NCBI RefSeq assembly: GCF_019702925.1
Contig: NZ_AP024713.1
Location: 930,001 to 994,000, forward strand
Direction: 5' to 3'
Length of the DNA stretch: 64,000 nucleotides
DNA from: Campylobacter sp. 19-13652
GTDB taxonomy: Bacteria; Campylobacterota; Campylobacteria; Campylobacterales; Campylobacteraceae
Below are positions 10,152 through 19,008 of the stretch, in pieces. Position 1 is the first letter of the stretch, and each line of letters begins with the position of its first letter. The notes beneath the pieces were generated by a model. The model worked only from the letters and a program-made list of their open reading frames with translations, searched no databases and had not been told where the DNA came from. A program made the translations under genes and the position numbers.

Positions 10152-10886
10152 TTAAAAGTAATGCACCCTAGATAGATATAGTCCTTGGGCTGGGGCTGGC
10201 ATTCTAGTTAGCACTTTAATGCCGTTTAGCTGGTCTTTTATAGCTTGCAAATCAGCCCCGTTTTTAAGGGTTAGAGCTTTTAGTACGGCTGCTACTATGA
10301 GCCTTACTTGAGAGCGCAAAAAGCCATTTGCTCTAAGCACTATCACGCTTTTATCACCCACTTTGTAGCACCTAGCTAGCGTTATTGTCCTAATGCTTGA
10401 TTTTGTATCACTTCCTACTTTCATAAAGGCGTTAAAGTCTTTCGTACCTTTAAATTCGCTTAAAATTCTATCTGCTCTTAATACATCAAATGGCGGCAAA
10501 TAGGTGTAATACTGCGCACTAAATGGCTCTTTGTCGGCATGGCTGATGATGTAGCGATATGTCCTAGCGGTTGCGTCATATCTAGCGTGAAATCCGTCAT
10601 CTACCACCATTATTTTACTAAGCCTTATACTACTAGGCAGGTGCCTTTGAATTTGCTCTAAAAGCACATTAGTCCTTCCTATCCAATACTCACCCACCCT
10701 CACACTAGCGCACTGTCTAAGCGCATGCACGCCCTTATCCGTACGAGAGCTCATAATAGGCGCGTCAAATATCCCAACGCAAGCTAGCGCACTTTTTAGC
10801 GCATCCTCGACGCTATTACCGTGCGGCTGGCTTTGCGAGCCTAGAAATCTTGAGCCATCATAGCTGAAAGTGAGGGCAACTTTCAT
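10152..10886 (-). CDS. truA: tRNA pseudouridine(38-40) synthase TruA
   Basis: 244 residues. Isomerises uridine to pseudouridine at positions 38-40 in the anticodon arm of tRNAs. The catalytic motif SSRTDKGVHAL contains Asp50. Length is normal. Its ATG overlaps the stop of the upstream permease gene by one base (TGATG). Last gene of a seven-gene minus-strand series that begins at glmU. Confidence 0.95.
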   Translation of the reverse strand: MKVALTFSYDGSRFLGSQSQPHGNSVEDALKSALACVGIFDAPIMSSRTDKGVHALRQCASVRVGEYWIGRTNVLLEQIQRHLPSSIRLSKIMVVDDGFHARYDATARTYRYIISHADKEPFSAQYYTYLPPFDVLRADRILSEFKGTKDFNAFMKVGSDTKSSIRTITLARCYKVGDKSVIVLRANGFLRSQVRLIVAAVLKALTLKNGADLQAIKDQLNGIKVLTRMPAPAQGLYLSRVHYF

Positions 10887-11899
10887 CAGTAACGCTTTAA
10901 AATTCTCTTTTTAAACATTACGCTTCCAGCTATTATAAATAGCATAAATGTCGCTGGTATGGCTATTTGCGGGCGATTTCCTAGGCTCATTATAAGTGCA
11001 AAATAAGTAAATAACACCCCAAACACACCCACATAGACCATTCCGCGCTCATATCTTTGCGTTATAACACCAAGGCTTATACCAAAAAGAGTGCTAGCTA
11101 GTGGAAATAGTGCTATGAGAGTGTATGTGCTTAAGTCGCTTCTGCGTTTTTGGCTTGTTGTTACCTTTGCCCAATATTTTGTGATATTTACCCCTTCAAG
11201 CGTCGTATTTCCAAGCTCGCTTCGGATATTTAGCTGCTTAAAATTTGTCGTAATAATCTCATCAGAAAATCTGTAAAGCTCTCCATTTTCAAGCTGCAAA
11301 AGCGCAGTTCCGCCCTCGTTTATTATCCTCGCTTTTTTTGCCGCAATTAGCAAATCAGCGCCATTATACATAGTAATATCATTGTACGTATCGGTGTTGC
11401 CATCTTTACTTTGAGAGCTTATAAAGACCATCCAGTCTGAGAATTTCTGCCCAAACTCCGATGGCTTTAAATTTAGCTTAGCTACATTTTTTTTATAATC
11501 TATGAAGTTTGTATTTAGCTCACTTGCCGTTGGAATAAGCACCAAAGCAACAACCAAAAGCACCGCAGAAATCGCGCTTGAAAGCAGCAAAAAAAACCTA
11601 GCCAGCAGTTTTGGTGAGTATCCTAGGGTAAAAAGGACTGTGGTCTCATTTTCTTTACTTAGTCTAAAAAGCGACATTGTAAGGGCGACAAAATAGGCAA
11701 TCGGCACGCAAAAAAGTAATATACGCGGCAGCATAAAAAGATAAAGTTTGCTAAGTTCAAAAAAACTAACCTCAATGTATGCAGTAAGTCTTGAAATTTG
11801 TATAAAAAATATAATGGAAATTATTAAAAATAGGGTAAAAAACAAAGATGAAAACGTGCTTAAAAAATTTGAAAATATATACTTACTAACCCTACTCAT
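10886..11899 (-). CDS. LptF/LptG-family lipopolysaccharide export permease
   Basis: 337 residues from the chosen start. Three hydrophobic helices near the N-terminus, a periplasmic beta-rich middle (about 105-240) and three C-terminal helices: the YjgP/YjgQ fold of the LptBFG transporter that extracts LPS from the inner membrane. LptF and LptG cannot be told apart safely here. An upstream ATG at 11938 is in frame, but the ATG at 11899 has AGGAAAA six bases before it and gives the usual N-terminus (SRVSKYIFSNFL). Adjacent prepilin peptidase and truA suggest shared transcription only, not shared function. Confidence 0.88.
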   Translation of the reverse strand: MSRVSKYIFSNFLSTFSSLFFTLFLIISIIFFIQISRLTAYIEVSFFELSKLYLFMLPRILLFCVPIAYFVALTMSLFRLSKENETTVLFTLGYSPKLLARFFLLLSSAISAVLLVVALVLIPTASELNTNFIDYKKNVAKLNLKPSEFGQKFSDWMVFISSQSKDGNTDTYNDITMYNGADLLIAAKKARIINEGGTALLQLENGELYRFSDEIITTNFKQLNIRSELGNTTLEGVNITKYWAKVTTSQKRRSDLSTYTLIALFPLASTLFGISLGVITQRYERGMVYVGVFGVLFTYFALIMSLGNRPQIAIPATFMLFIIAGSVMFKKRILKRY

Positions 11900-11946
11900 G
11901 CTTTTCCTGTTTTTTAAATTTAAAAGCAGATTATACAAAAAAAGCT

Positions 11947-12708
11947 TTAAAAAAATGCTGATTTTATAACTTCGCCAAAAAGTAGACTAAGGCAAAATCC
12001 AATCGATAAAAAGGGGATAAAGGCTATTTTTGTGCTTTTAAACGCAATTATAAAAACTAGCCCCAAAAGTGCCGCTATGTAAACAGCGACAATAGCGCCA
12101 AATTCTCCAAGTGCTGCAGCTATGCCAAATATAAGCCACGAATCAGCACTGCCTGATACGGCGCGCTTTTTAATCACGCTAAGTACAAAGCTAATAATAA
12201 AAAATAAAGCCACGACCACTAAGCCTGAGATAATGCTTTCGCAAACACCTCGCCAAATCGCTCCAAAAATAGCTAAAAGCCCCACGCAAACGTAAAGCAA
12301 TCCACTAGGGACAGCCAAAAGCTTAGCATCTATTAAAGATAAGGCTAACAAAAGCGCACTAATTGCTAAGAGCATAATTAACATAAAAATAGCTACGTTT
12401 GGTGCGTGACTTTTAATAAGGTTTAAAAAGCAAAATGTGGCAAAAATCGCCCCTAAAATCTCAAACAAAAAGCAATTAAAGGCTATTTTTGCTTTGCATT
12501 TTCTGCATTTTGTACGTAAAATGAGGTATGAAAATATAGGCACAAGCTCTGCTAGGTTAAGATTTTTACGGCAGTTATCACAGCGACTTTGCGAGAGCAA
12601 AATAGCCCTATTAAGCCTTTTAAATTTTAAAAATCTACTGCCAAGCGCATAGCCAAAACTCCCAAAAGCAGCACCAAACAGCGCACAAATGGCTAAAACC
12701 AAAGCCAT
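11947..12708 (-). CDS. Prepilin peptidase (PilD/GspO family)
   Basis: 253 residues, polytopic inner-membrane aspartyl protease that cleaves and N-methylates type IV pilin-like precursors. Two zinc-binding CxxC pairs are visible in the cytoplasmic loop (Cys44/Cys47 and Cys69/Cys72, counted from an alternative TTG one codon upstream), as are the catalytic aspartates in LIDAKLLAVPSG (Asp128) and GSADSWL (Asp190). The ATG overlaps the uppS stop (TGATG). A likely substrate, the pseudopilin at 53953-54366, lies in this window, which suggests a pseudopilus for transformation or type II-like secretion. Confidence 0.9.
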   Translation of the reverse strand: MALVLAICALFGAAFGSFGYALGSRFLKFKRLNRAILLSQSRCDNCRKNLNLAELVPIFSYLILRTKCRKCKAKIAFNCFLFEILGAIFATFCFLNLIKSHAPNVAIFMLIMLLAISALLLALSLIDAKLLAVPSGLLYVCVGLLAIFGAIWRGVCESIISGLVVVALFFIISFVLSVIKKRAVSGSADSWLIFGIAAALGEFGAIVAVYIAALLGLVFIIAFKSTKIAFIPFLSIGFCLSLLFGEVIKSAFF

Positions 12709-13412
12709 CAAAGTCCACCAAAGCGCCTATGTTTTTTTTTGTATGTCATCACTATCTGCTCTAGCTCGCTTTGGCTAAAATCAGGAAATAGGGTAGGGGT
12801 AAACATAAGCTCAGCGTAACTCGCCTGCCAAAGCATGAAATTTGACACCCTATGCTCGCCTCCTGTGCGTATTAGCAGGTCTATGTCGCTACTTTCGTCT
12901 AGGTTTTCTTGTATGCTTTTTTCTGTTATGGCGGATAAAAGCTCGGTAATTTGTGTATTATTTTGTGTAAAATTTTGCATGATTTTCTTAAAAGCCCTGA
13001 TTATCTCGTCTTTTCCGCCGTAGTTTATGGCTAGGTTAAAGTTTAATCTATCAAATTCTTTTGTGGCTTCTTGCAGGCTAAAAATTTGATCTTTTATGTC
13101 ATTGCTAAATACTTCTAAATCTCCAATGGCTTTAAATTTAATTCTCTCGTTTATAAAGTTTTGTTTTTGTGATTTTAAAAAATCTCCAAGCAATCCAAGT
13201 AAAAAATTTACTTCAGCCTTTGGGCGTTGCCAATTTTCGGTACTAAAGGCAAAAAGACTAAGCTTAGGTACGGCGTTATTTAGGCAGTATTCGCATAGCA
13301 TTTGTACCTTGTTTGCGCCAGCTTCGTGTCCTTTTGAGCGGGATAGGGCGCGTGATTTTGCCCACCTGCCATTACCGTCCATTATGATGCCAAGATGTCT
13401 TAATTCATTCAC
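12708..13412 (-). CDS. uppS: Undecaprenyl diphosphate synthase UppS
   Basis: 234 residues. cis-Prenyltransferase that makes the C55 carrier lipid used by peptidoglycan and glycan assembly. The N-terminal motif LGIIMDGNGRWAKSR carries the catalytic Asp, and the C-terminal region has DLLIRTGGEHRVSNFMLWQ. I chose the GTG at 13412, which overlaps the upstream stop (GTGA) and puts the motif at the usual position; an in-frame start at 13448 would add a 12-residue tail read through the neighbouring gene. Confidence 0.95.
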   Translation of the reverse strand: MNELRHLGIIMDGNGRWAKSRALSRSKGHEAGANKVQMLCEYCLNNAVPKLSLFAFSTENWQRPKAEVNFLLGLLGDFLKSQKQNFINERIKFKAIGDLEVFSNDIKDQIFSLQEATKEFDRLNFNLAINYGGKDEIIRAFKKIMQNFTQNNTQITELLSAITEKSIQENLDESSDIDLLIRTGGEHRVSNFMLWQASYAELMFTPTLFPDFSQSELEQIVMTYKKKHRRFGGL

Positions 13413-14074
13413 GCCACACCATCCATTAGCCCATTTTTTGGCTGCCAAAGCGGTCTTACGCTCTCGCTTTGGGCTGCGTTTACGCCATTTTGCTTTAGTA
13501 AGCTAACCACGCTAAAAAACGGTGAATGCGCCATTAATTCGTGTTGTAGTTTAAATTTAACGGGTCCAAGCTCATCAAATATTACATACAGCTCATGTTT
13601 TGATAGTTGCAAAAGCCCAAGCCTATCGTTTCTTACAAATCCGATACTAGCCACGCCCTCGCTAAGGGCTAAAAGCATCTTAGAGTACACGCCAAATTCA
13701 CTCACATTTTTAGCCTTTATTAGCCCCTCTTGCACGGCTTTTAAAAACCATGGCGCTCCATTTTGTACTAGCCCCTCAGCTAGCTCTATTCCAGCCTCAG
13801 CCACTGGGGTAATGAGTGGCTTTTTAAGCATATTTTTTATGATTATGCTATCTTTAATACCACTTGCCTCACCCCAGTAATGTGCGCCTATTTCTAGGGG
13901 TTTTGCACTTTTTGTGAGTAGGCTTTTTCGCCCAAGTCTTAGCTCATATTTATTAAAGCCCGTTTTTCTAAGTACATTAAAGCTAAGCGGCAAGGAGGCA
14001 TTTATACTCATTGATATTGCGCTATTTTGTGGGCTTGAAGCTAGGTCTTTTATCTTTGATAGTGCGCCTAGCAT
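13409..14074 (-). CDS. Conserved protein of unknown function between coaBC and uppS
   Basis: 221 residues that I cannot assign to a characterised family. No signal sequence, no clear membrane segment, no recognisable catalytic motif. The middle has a helical, alanine- and leucine-rich stretch (about 85-135), and the C-terminal part is mixed. It overlaps coaBC by 7 nt and uppS by 4 nt, and I recall an unknown gene at the same place in C. jejuni, so it is a lineage-conserved protein in an envelope/cofactor operon. Confidence 0.75.
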   Translation of the reverse strand: MLGALSKIKDLASSPQNSAISMSINASLPLSFNVLRKTGFNKYELRLGRKSLLTKSAKPLEIGAHYWGEASGIKDSIIIKNMLKKPLITPVAEAGIELAEGLVQNGAPWFLKAVQEGLIKAKNVSEFGVYSKMLLALSEGVASIGFVRNDRLGLLQLSKHELYVIFDELGPVKFKLQHELMAHSPFFSVVSLLKQNGVNAAQSESVRPLWQPKNGLMDGVA

Positions 14075-15240
14075 AAAAGCTCGCTTGTAAGTTCTGCTAT
14101 GCTTTTAGCTAGCTCTTTTTTGCTATTTTTACCTAAATTTAACACGCTTGATTTAGTGATAAACTTAATCTCATTTTCCTCACTTCCAAAGCCGTTTTCG
14201 CTGCCTAATACATTTAAACAAACCGCATCAAGCCCCTTTTTTACTAGCATATTTTTAGCGTTTTCCTCGGCTGTTTTAGTGTCAACTTCTAGTTTAAAGC
14301 CTATCTTTTTGCATGCAAAATCGCATACCTGCTCTAATATATCGTCATTTGGTGTTAGATTTAGGCTTAGATTATTTTTATCTTTTTTAATCTTTCCTTT
14401 AACTGGATTTTGCACGATATAATCGCTAACTGCAGCACACATCACTAAAGCCGCCGCATCATTTGCCTGCTCTTTTACAAGGCTTAAAAGCTCGGCTGAG
14501 CTTTTAAATTTATCTACCTTATAAGGCACATCATTAGCCTCGAAGCTAGCAAGCAGGCTTACCTCCGCTCCTGCATAGTAAAACGCATCAGCTAAAGCGC
14601 GCGCCATTTTTCCGCTTGAGTGGTTAGTTATCGCCCTTACATCATCGATTGCTTCAGTTGTCGCCCCACCTGTGATTATTATCTTTTTGCCTTTAAATTT
14701 ATTCTCACTAAGCAGCCTTTTTGCATGATAAATTATCGCCCAAGTAGGGGCTAGTGCGCCCTCGCCCACATCCTTACAAGCCAGCATTTTACGCACTGGG
14801 GGCACGATAGTCGCGCCATTTTGTTTTAGAATTTCAAATGAGGTTTTTGTGGCAAAATGGCTTAGCATTTTATCATTTGCAGCTGGGGCTATAAGAAGTG
14901 GTGCGGTACTTGCTAGGAGGGTTTGTAGCAGCAAGGTATTTGCCACGCCGTGAGCTAGGGAGTTTATGGTGTTTGCGCTAGCTGGGGCTAGTATGACTAG
15001 GTCGACTTTTGAGTATGCTATGTGGTTTATCCCAGCCTGCCAATCCTCTCCACCCTCATAAAGCACGGCAAAATCGCTCACCGCCTCAAAGCTAAGCGGC
15101 TGAGTAAATTTTAAAACACCATTACTTAGCGCTATTTTTACATTTGCACCCTCTTTTTTAAGCTCTGAAAGCAGCTCATAAGCCTTGTAAAATGCCACAC
15201 TTCCGCACACTCCAAGCAGGATATTTTTACCTTTTAGCAT
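14068..15240 (-). CDS. coaBC: Bifunctional phosphopantothenoylcysteine synthetase/decarboxylase CoaBC
   Basis: 390 residues, two steps of coenzyme A synthesis. The N-terminal flavodoxin-like CoaC domain (LLGVCGSVAFYKA, then NHIAYSKVDLVILAPASANT with the active-site His) is followed by the CoaB domain (from about residue 185, GGATTEAIDDVRAITNHSSG). The usual CoaC motif PxMNxxMW reads PAANDKML here, a departure noted separately; the substrate clamp cysteine (LACKDVGEG) is kept. The ATG at 15240 overlaps glmU; a GTG three codons upstream is an alternative. Confidence 0.93.
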   Translation of the reverse strand: MLKGKNILLGVCGSVAFYKAYELLSELKKEGANVKIALSNGVLKFTQPLSFEAVSDFAVLYEGGEDWQAGINHIAYSKVDLVILAPASANTINSLAHGVANTLLLQTLLASTAPLLIAPAANDKMLSHFATKTSFEILKQNGATIVPPVRKMLACKDVGEGALAPTWAIIYHAKRLLSENKFKGKKIIITGGATTEAIDDVRAITNHSSGKMARALADAFYYAGAEVSLLASFEANDVPYKVDKFKSSAELLSLVKEQANDAAALVMCAAVSDYIVQNPVKGKIKKDKNNLSLNLTPNDDILEQVCDFACKKIGFKLEVDTKTAEENAKNMLVKKGLDAVCLNVLGSENGFGSEENEIKFITKSSVLNLGKNSKKELAKSIAELTSELLC

Positions 15241-16540
15241 CGTTATCACTTTTAAAAAATTTATAAAATCCGCCCTCTATCCGCCGTTCTTTTGCCCTAG
15301 CTATGGCTAATTCGCCGCTTTTTACATCAGAGCTTATTGTGCTTCCTGCGGCGACTAGGACATCATCGCCTACTGTAACTGGGGCGATTAGATTTGTGTT
15401 TGAACCGATAAAGACATTTTTGCCTATTTTGGTTTTGTGCTTGCTTTTGCCATCGTAATTACAGGTTATGCTACCACAGCCTACGTTTGTGCCAGAGTCT
15501 ATTTCGCAATCTCCTAGGTAGCTTAAATGCCCAGCTTTTACGCCGTTTAGCACGGCAGCTTTGGTCTCGACAAAGTTTCCTATGCGGCTAGATTTTATCA
15601 TGCTTTTTGGGCGAATCCTCGCCATAGGTCCTATTTGGCTTTCGTCTATGAGTGAGCTTTCAACGACGCTTGAGCTTTTAATGACGCTATTTTTAATCAC
15701 GCATTCGCCTATTATGCTGCTATTTTCCTCTATTTCGCACTCGCCTTCAAATTTAGCTCTTGAGTCTATATATATGGTATGCGGTAGGCGCATTCTGACG
15801 CCATTTTTCATCAAATTTATCTTTATTTGTTCTTGCATTAGCCCCTCTGCTATGCTAAGCTGATATTTATCATTTACGCCTAGCAGCTCCCGCTCTTTTA
15901 AAAGCACGGCTCGAACGCCATAACCAAGCCCTCTAGCGATAGCTATGGCGTCTGTTAGATAGTACTCTTTTTGGCTATTTTGATTTGTGATTTTTGGTAA
16001 AATTTGCTCTAAAACGCTACTTTTAAAAGCATAACAGCCTCCGTTTACCAAATTTATCCTTTTTTCATCGTCTGTCGCATCTTTTTGCTCGACTATTGCT
16101 TTTACATTATTTTCGCTATCGCATATCACTCTGCCATATCCGCTAGGGTCATCTGCGTAAAATGCAGCCATAGTAACTTCAGCACTATCATCTGCTAGAT
16201 TTTGCAAATGCTCTGCGCTAATTAGCGGCATGTCTCCGCAGGTAATTAACACCTTTTCTTTATTCAAATTTATCCCAAAAAGCGCTCCAGCCGTACCTGG
16301 GAAGTTTTGCAAGTCCTGAATATGAAACTTCGTATTTGGATAGGCTTTTAAAATCTCTTGCCTTACTTCATCTGCATGATGATAAAGTATCACAGTTACA
16401 TCATCGCTTAGCTTATAAGCCTGCTTTAAAATATGCACTATCATAGGCTCGCCGCAGAGAGTTTGCAGTACTTTTGGGGTGGTTGATTTCATTCTGGTGC
16501 CAAGTCCAGCAGCTAATATAACGATAGATAAATTTTGCAT
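15227..16540 (-). CDS. glmU: Bifunctional GlmU (N-acetyltransferase/uridyltransferase)
   Basis: 437 residues. Acetylates glucosamine-1-phosphate and then makes UDP-GlcNAc, the precursor of peptidoglycan and LPS. The N-terminal nucleotidyltransferase domain has LAAGLGTRMKS; the C-terminal left-handed beta-helix (from about 235) has the hexapeptide pattern and KAGHLSYLGD with the acetyltransferase His. First gene of the minus-strand series; its promoter overlaps a perfect palindrome at 16555-16576. Confidence 0.96.
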   Translation of the reverse strand: MQNLSIVILAAGLGTRMKSTTPKVLQTLCGEPMIVHILKQAYKLSDDVTVILYHHADEVRQEILKAYPNTKFHIQDLQNFPGTAGALFGINLNKEKVLITCGDMPLISAEHLQNLADDSAEVTMAAFYADDPSGYGRVICDSENNVKAIVEQKDATDDEKRINLVNGGCYAFKSSVLEQILPKITNQNSQKEYYLTDAIAIARGLGYGVRAVLLKERELLGVNDKYQLSIAEGLMQEQIKINLMKNGVRMRLPHTIYIDSRAKFEGECEIEENSSIIGECVIKNSVIKSSSVVESSLIDESQIGPMARIRPKSMIKSSRIGNFVETKAAVLNGVKAGHLSYLGDCEIDSGTNVGCGSITCNYDGKSKHKTKIGKNVFIGSNTNLIAPVTVGDDVLVAAGSTISSDVKSGELAIARAKERRIEGGFYKFFKSDNDAKR

Positions 16541-16554
16541 TTTAAATCCTAAAA

Positions 16555-16576
16555 ATTGCTAAAAATTTTTAGCAAT
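16555..16576. repeat. Perfect 22-bp palindrome at the glmU promoter
   Basis: Arms ATTGCTAAAAA and TTTTTAGCAAT meet with no spacer. On the minus strand it lies just downstream of a TACAAT -10 box (16580-16575) and is followed by TTTTTAGGA and the glmU ATG. The predicted transcription start is near the palindrome centre, so it is either a repressor site or a hairpin at the 5' end of the mRNA. Confidence 0.7.
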
Positions 16577-16580
16577 TGTA
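16575..16580 (-). promoter_or_regulatory. -10 box for the glmU operon
   Basis: TACAAT on the minus strand, 35-40 nt upstream of the glmU ATG. The -35 side is T-rich and non-consensus, as usual in Campylobacter. Confidence 0.45.
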
Positions 16581-16670
16581 TCAAAAATAGCTTAAATGGA
16601 GAGTTTTTAACCTGCTTTTTAAGAAAAAATAAATAAAATATGAGGTTTATTTTAAATTTAGGTTGTATTT

Positions 16671-17435
16671 ATGGATTTGGGAACTGTCGTAGGCTGGGTT
16701 CTTATATGTGTTTTACTTTTTGGATCAATGGCGATAGGCGTAGGTATCGGTCCTTACATTGATATTCCGTCTGTGATGATTGTTTTTGGTGGTACTACTG
16801 GCTGTTTGATGGTCGGCTTTAAAATGGAGCAGCTTAAAAAGATGTTTACATTTTATGGAGTTGCCATTAAGCCAACTATGGTCGATATACCAGGTACTAT
16901 CACAAAAATGGTAAACTACTCTACAAAAGCACGCCGAGATGGCATACTTGCACTTGAAAGTGATGTAAATAATGAGGATAATGAATTTTTAAAAAAAGGG
17001 CTATCAATGGCAGTTGACGGCAACGAGCCAGATGCTATACGCTCTCTTTTAGAGATTGATATGGAGCAAACTAGCTCTAGACATGGTGGAAATATAAAAA
17101 TCTTTGAGCAAGTAGGCGGCTTTAGTGGAGCTATGGGTATGATAGGTACACTAATCGGTCTTGTTGCGATGCTACTTAATATGGCTGATCCATCAGCCAT
17201 TGGTCCAGCGATGGCGGTGGCACTTCTTACAACGCTTTATGGTGCGATGATAGGCAATATTTTAGGTGGCCCTGTGGCAAACATTTTAAGTATACGAAAC
17301 GATGATGAAATGATGGAAAAGCAGGTGATTTTAGAGGGTATTATGGCCATTCAATCAGGTGATAATCCTCGTACTCTTGAGAGCAAGCTAATGGCATATC
17401 TGCCGCCAAAAGAAAGAAAAAGTCAGTTTGAATAA
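16671..17435 (+). CDS. motA: Flagellar stator protein MotA
   Basis: 254 residues, inner-membrane proton-channel subunit of the flagellar motor. Four hydrophobic segments (about 5-27, 33-50, 150-170, 178-200), a large cytoplasmic loop with the charged residues Arg89/Arg90 and Glu96 expected for rotor contact, and the channel prolines in MADPSAIGPAMA (Pro174 and Pro179). Overlaps motB by one base (TAATG). First gene of a six-gene run that continues through fliP into the cmeDEF pump. Confidence 0.96.
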   Translation: MDLGTVVGWVLICVLLFGSMAIGVGIGPYIDIPSVMIVFGGTTGCLMVGFKMEQLKKMFTFYGVAIKPTMVDIPGTITKMVNYSTKARRDGILALESDVNNEDNEFLKKGLSMAVDGNEPDAIRSLLEIDMEQTSSRHGGNIKIFEQVGGFSGAMGMIGTLIGLVAMLLNMADPSAIGPAMAVALLTTLYGAMIGNILGGPVANILSIRNDDEMMEKQVILEGIMAIQSGDNPRTLESKLMAYLPPKERKSQFE

Positions 17436-18214
17436 TGGCTAAATTAATCGATCCAAAAGAGTGTCCTAAGTGTATGCCAGAGTGGCTAGCGGCATTTGGG
17501 GATTTGATGTCGCTTTTGCTTTGCTTTTTCGTACTTTTGCTATCCATGAGCACAATGGATGCTAAAAAATTTGAAACCGCAGTCGGCTCGCTAGCCGGAG
17601 CGCTTAGCATACTTGAAGGTGGCGCACGCCCAGAGGTGCAAAACGAAAAAGAGACTGAAAGCCAAAGCAAGGTCAAAATAGAAAAAGTAGGGCAGCAATC
17701 ACGCATTCAAATTACAAAAGCCGTCCAAGCCATAAACGAGCTTTTAAGCGCCTCTGGCTCTCCTGAAGTGAGTGTGGAGGAGAGCGAGGACGGCTTTGTC
17801 ATACGTTTACCAGCTCAGCTACTTTTTGAAAAAGGACAAGCACAAATAAATGGCGATGATGCAAAACTTTTTTTAAAGCGCATTTCCCTTGTTATAAAGC
17901 AAATGCCTCTTGGTATAGTCGCTGATGTAATAGGACATACTGATAGCGACGACCCAGATATTAGCTCTCCGTTTCGTGATAACTGGCAGCTAAGCACGGC
18001 TAGGGCGATTGCTGTGATAGAGCAGCTTATAAAAGATGGAGTAGATCCAAAAATGCTAATAGCTTCTGGGAGGGCTAGCTTTGATCCATACGTTAGCAAC
18101 GCCACGCCTTTAGGAATGGCTAAAAATAACCGTGTTGAAATACGCTTCTTATCCTTTGATATGGACAAGCGCGACACAGTGCAAAAAAGCGTACTAGATA
18201 GCGTACAGCAGTAA
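17435..18214 (+). CDS. motB: Flagellar stator protein MotB
   Basis: 259 residues. Single N-terminal membrane helix with the proton-carrying aspartate (Asp23 in FGDLMSLLLCFF), a linker, and a C-terminal OmpA-like peptidoglycan-binding domain (VIGHTD 165-170, NWQLSTAR 183-190). Partner of MotA immediately upstream; fliP starts 2 nt after its stop. Confidence 0.96.
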   Translation: MAKLIDPKECPKCMPEWLAAFGDLMSLLLCFFVLLLSMSTMDAKKFETAVGSLAGALSILEGGARPEVQNEKETESQSKVKIEKVGQQSRIQITKAVQAINELLSASGSPEVSVEESEDGFVIRLPAQLLFEKGQAQINGDDAKLFLKRISLVIKQMPLGIVADVIGHTDSDDPDISSPFRDNWQLSTARAIAVIEQLIKDGVDPKMLIASGRASFDPYVSNATPLGMAKNNRVEIRFLSFDMDKRDTVQKSVLDSVQQ

Positions 18215-18216
18215 AT

Positions 18217-19008
18217 ATGAGCGCTTTAAATATCGCTTTTGGCGGCATAAAAATAGCAATAAAGCATAAGACTTTTTGGCTTTTTACGGCTATTTTTATA
18301 CTCTCTAGCACGGCGTATGGGGCTGATAGCGTACAAATCCCTACTATAAATTTATCTCTTTCGGCTCCAGATACACCACAAAGCTTAGTAAATTCATTAA
18401 ACGTCCTGCTCGTTCTTACCCTGCTTACGCTGGCTCCGTCTTTAATATTTATGATGACTAGCTTTTTGCGGCTTGTAATTGTTTTTTCATTCTTGCGTCA
18501 GGCTATGGGTACTCAGCAAATGCCGCCCTCAACGGTGCTTATCTCGCTTGCTATGGTGCTTACGTTTTTTATCATGGAGCCAGTCGCAAAGCAGAGCTAT
18601 GATGCTGGGATTAAGCCATATTTAAGCGAGCAAATCGGCTACGAGCAAGCGTTTGAGCTAGGGGTAAAGCCATTTAAGGATTTTATGCTAAGAAATACAA
18701 GAGAAAAAGACATAGCGCTATTTTTACGCATAAGAGGCGAGAAAAATCCAGCTACCATAGACGACGTTTCGCTTAGCGTACTAATGAGTGCTTTTATGAT
18801 TAGCGAGCTAAAGACTGCGTTTGAGATAGCGTTTTTACTCTATCTTCCGTTTTTGGTTATTGATATGGTTGTAAGTTCTGTGCTTATGGCTATGGGTATG
18901 ATGATGTTACCTCCTGTTATGATTTCTATGCCTTTTAAACTGCTTATTTTTGTACTAGTTGATGGATGGAATTTATTGGTTACAAATTTGGTGCAGAGTT
19001 TTAATTGA
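18217..19008 (+). CDS. fliP: Flagellar export apparatus protein FliP
   Basis: 263 residues. A cleavable signal sequence (to about residue 35, AYG-ADS) precedes four transmembrane segments of the export gate core; the motifs FLRLVIVFSFLRQAMG and the C-terminal VLMAMGMMMLPPVMISMPFK are typical FliP. It forms the FliPQR secretion gate. In C. jejuni I recall fliP beside glmU but pointing the other way, so this position agrees. The stop overlaps the start of cmeD. Confidence 0.96.
   Translation: MSALNIAFGGIKIAIKHKTFWLFTAIFILSSTAYGADSVQIPTINLSLSAPDTPQSLVNSLNVLLVLTLLTLAPSLIFMMTSFLRLVIVFSFLRQAMGTQQMPPSTVLISLAMVLTFFIMEPVAKQSYDAGIKPYLSEQIGYEQAFELGVKPFKDFMLRNTREKDIALFLRIRGEKNPATIDDVSLSVLMSAFMISELKTAFEIAFLLYLPFLVIDMVVSSVLMAMGMMMLPPVMISMPFKLLIFVLVDGWNLLVTNLVQSFN

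Noticed and set aside
16671-16700. Sigma-28 or sigma-54 promoter before motA
   Set aside because: No CGATAT-type or GG-N10-GC element is visible upstream; only an A/T-rich -10-like box.
17341-17706. 121-codon minus-strand frame across the motA-motB junction
   Set aside because: Lies wholly over two clear stator genes; no start signal; product composition is that of a reversed reading.
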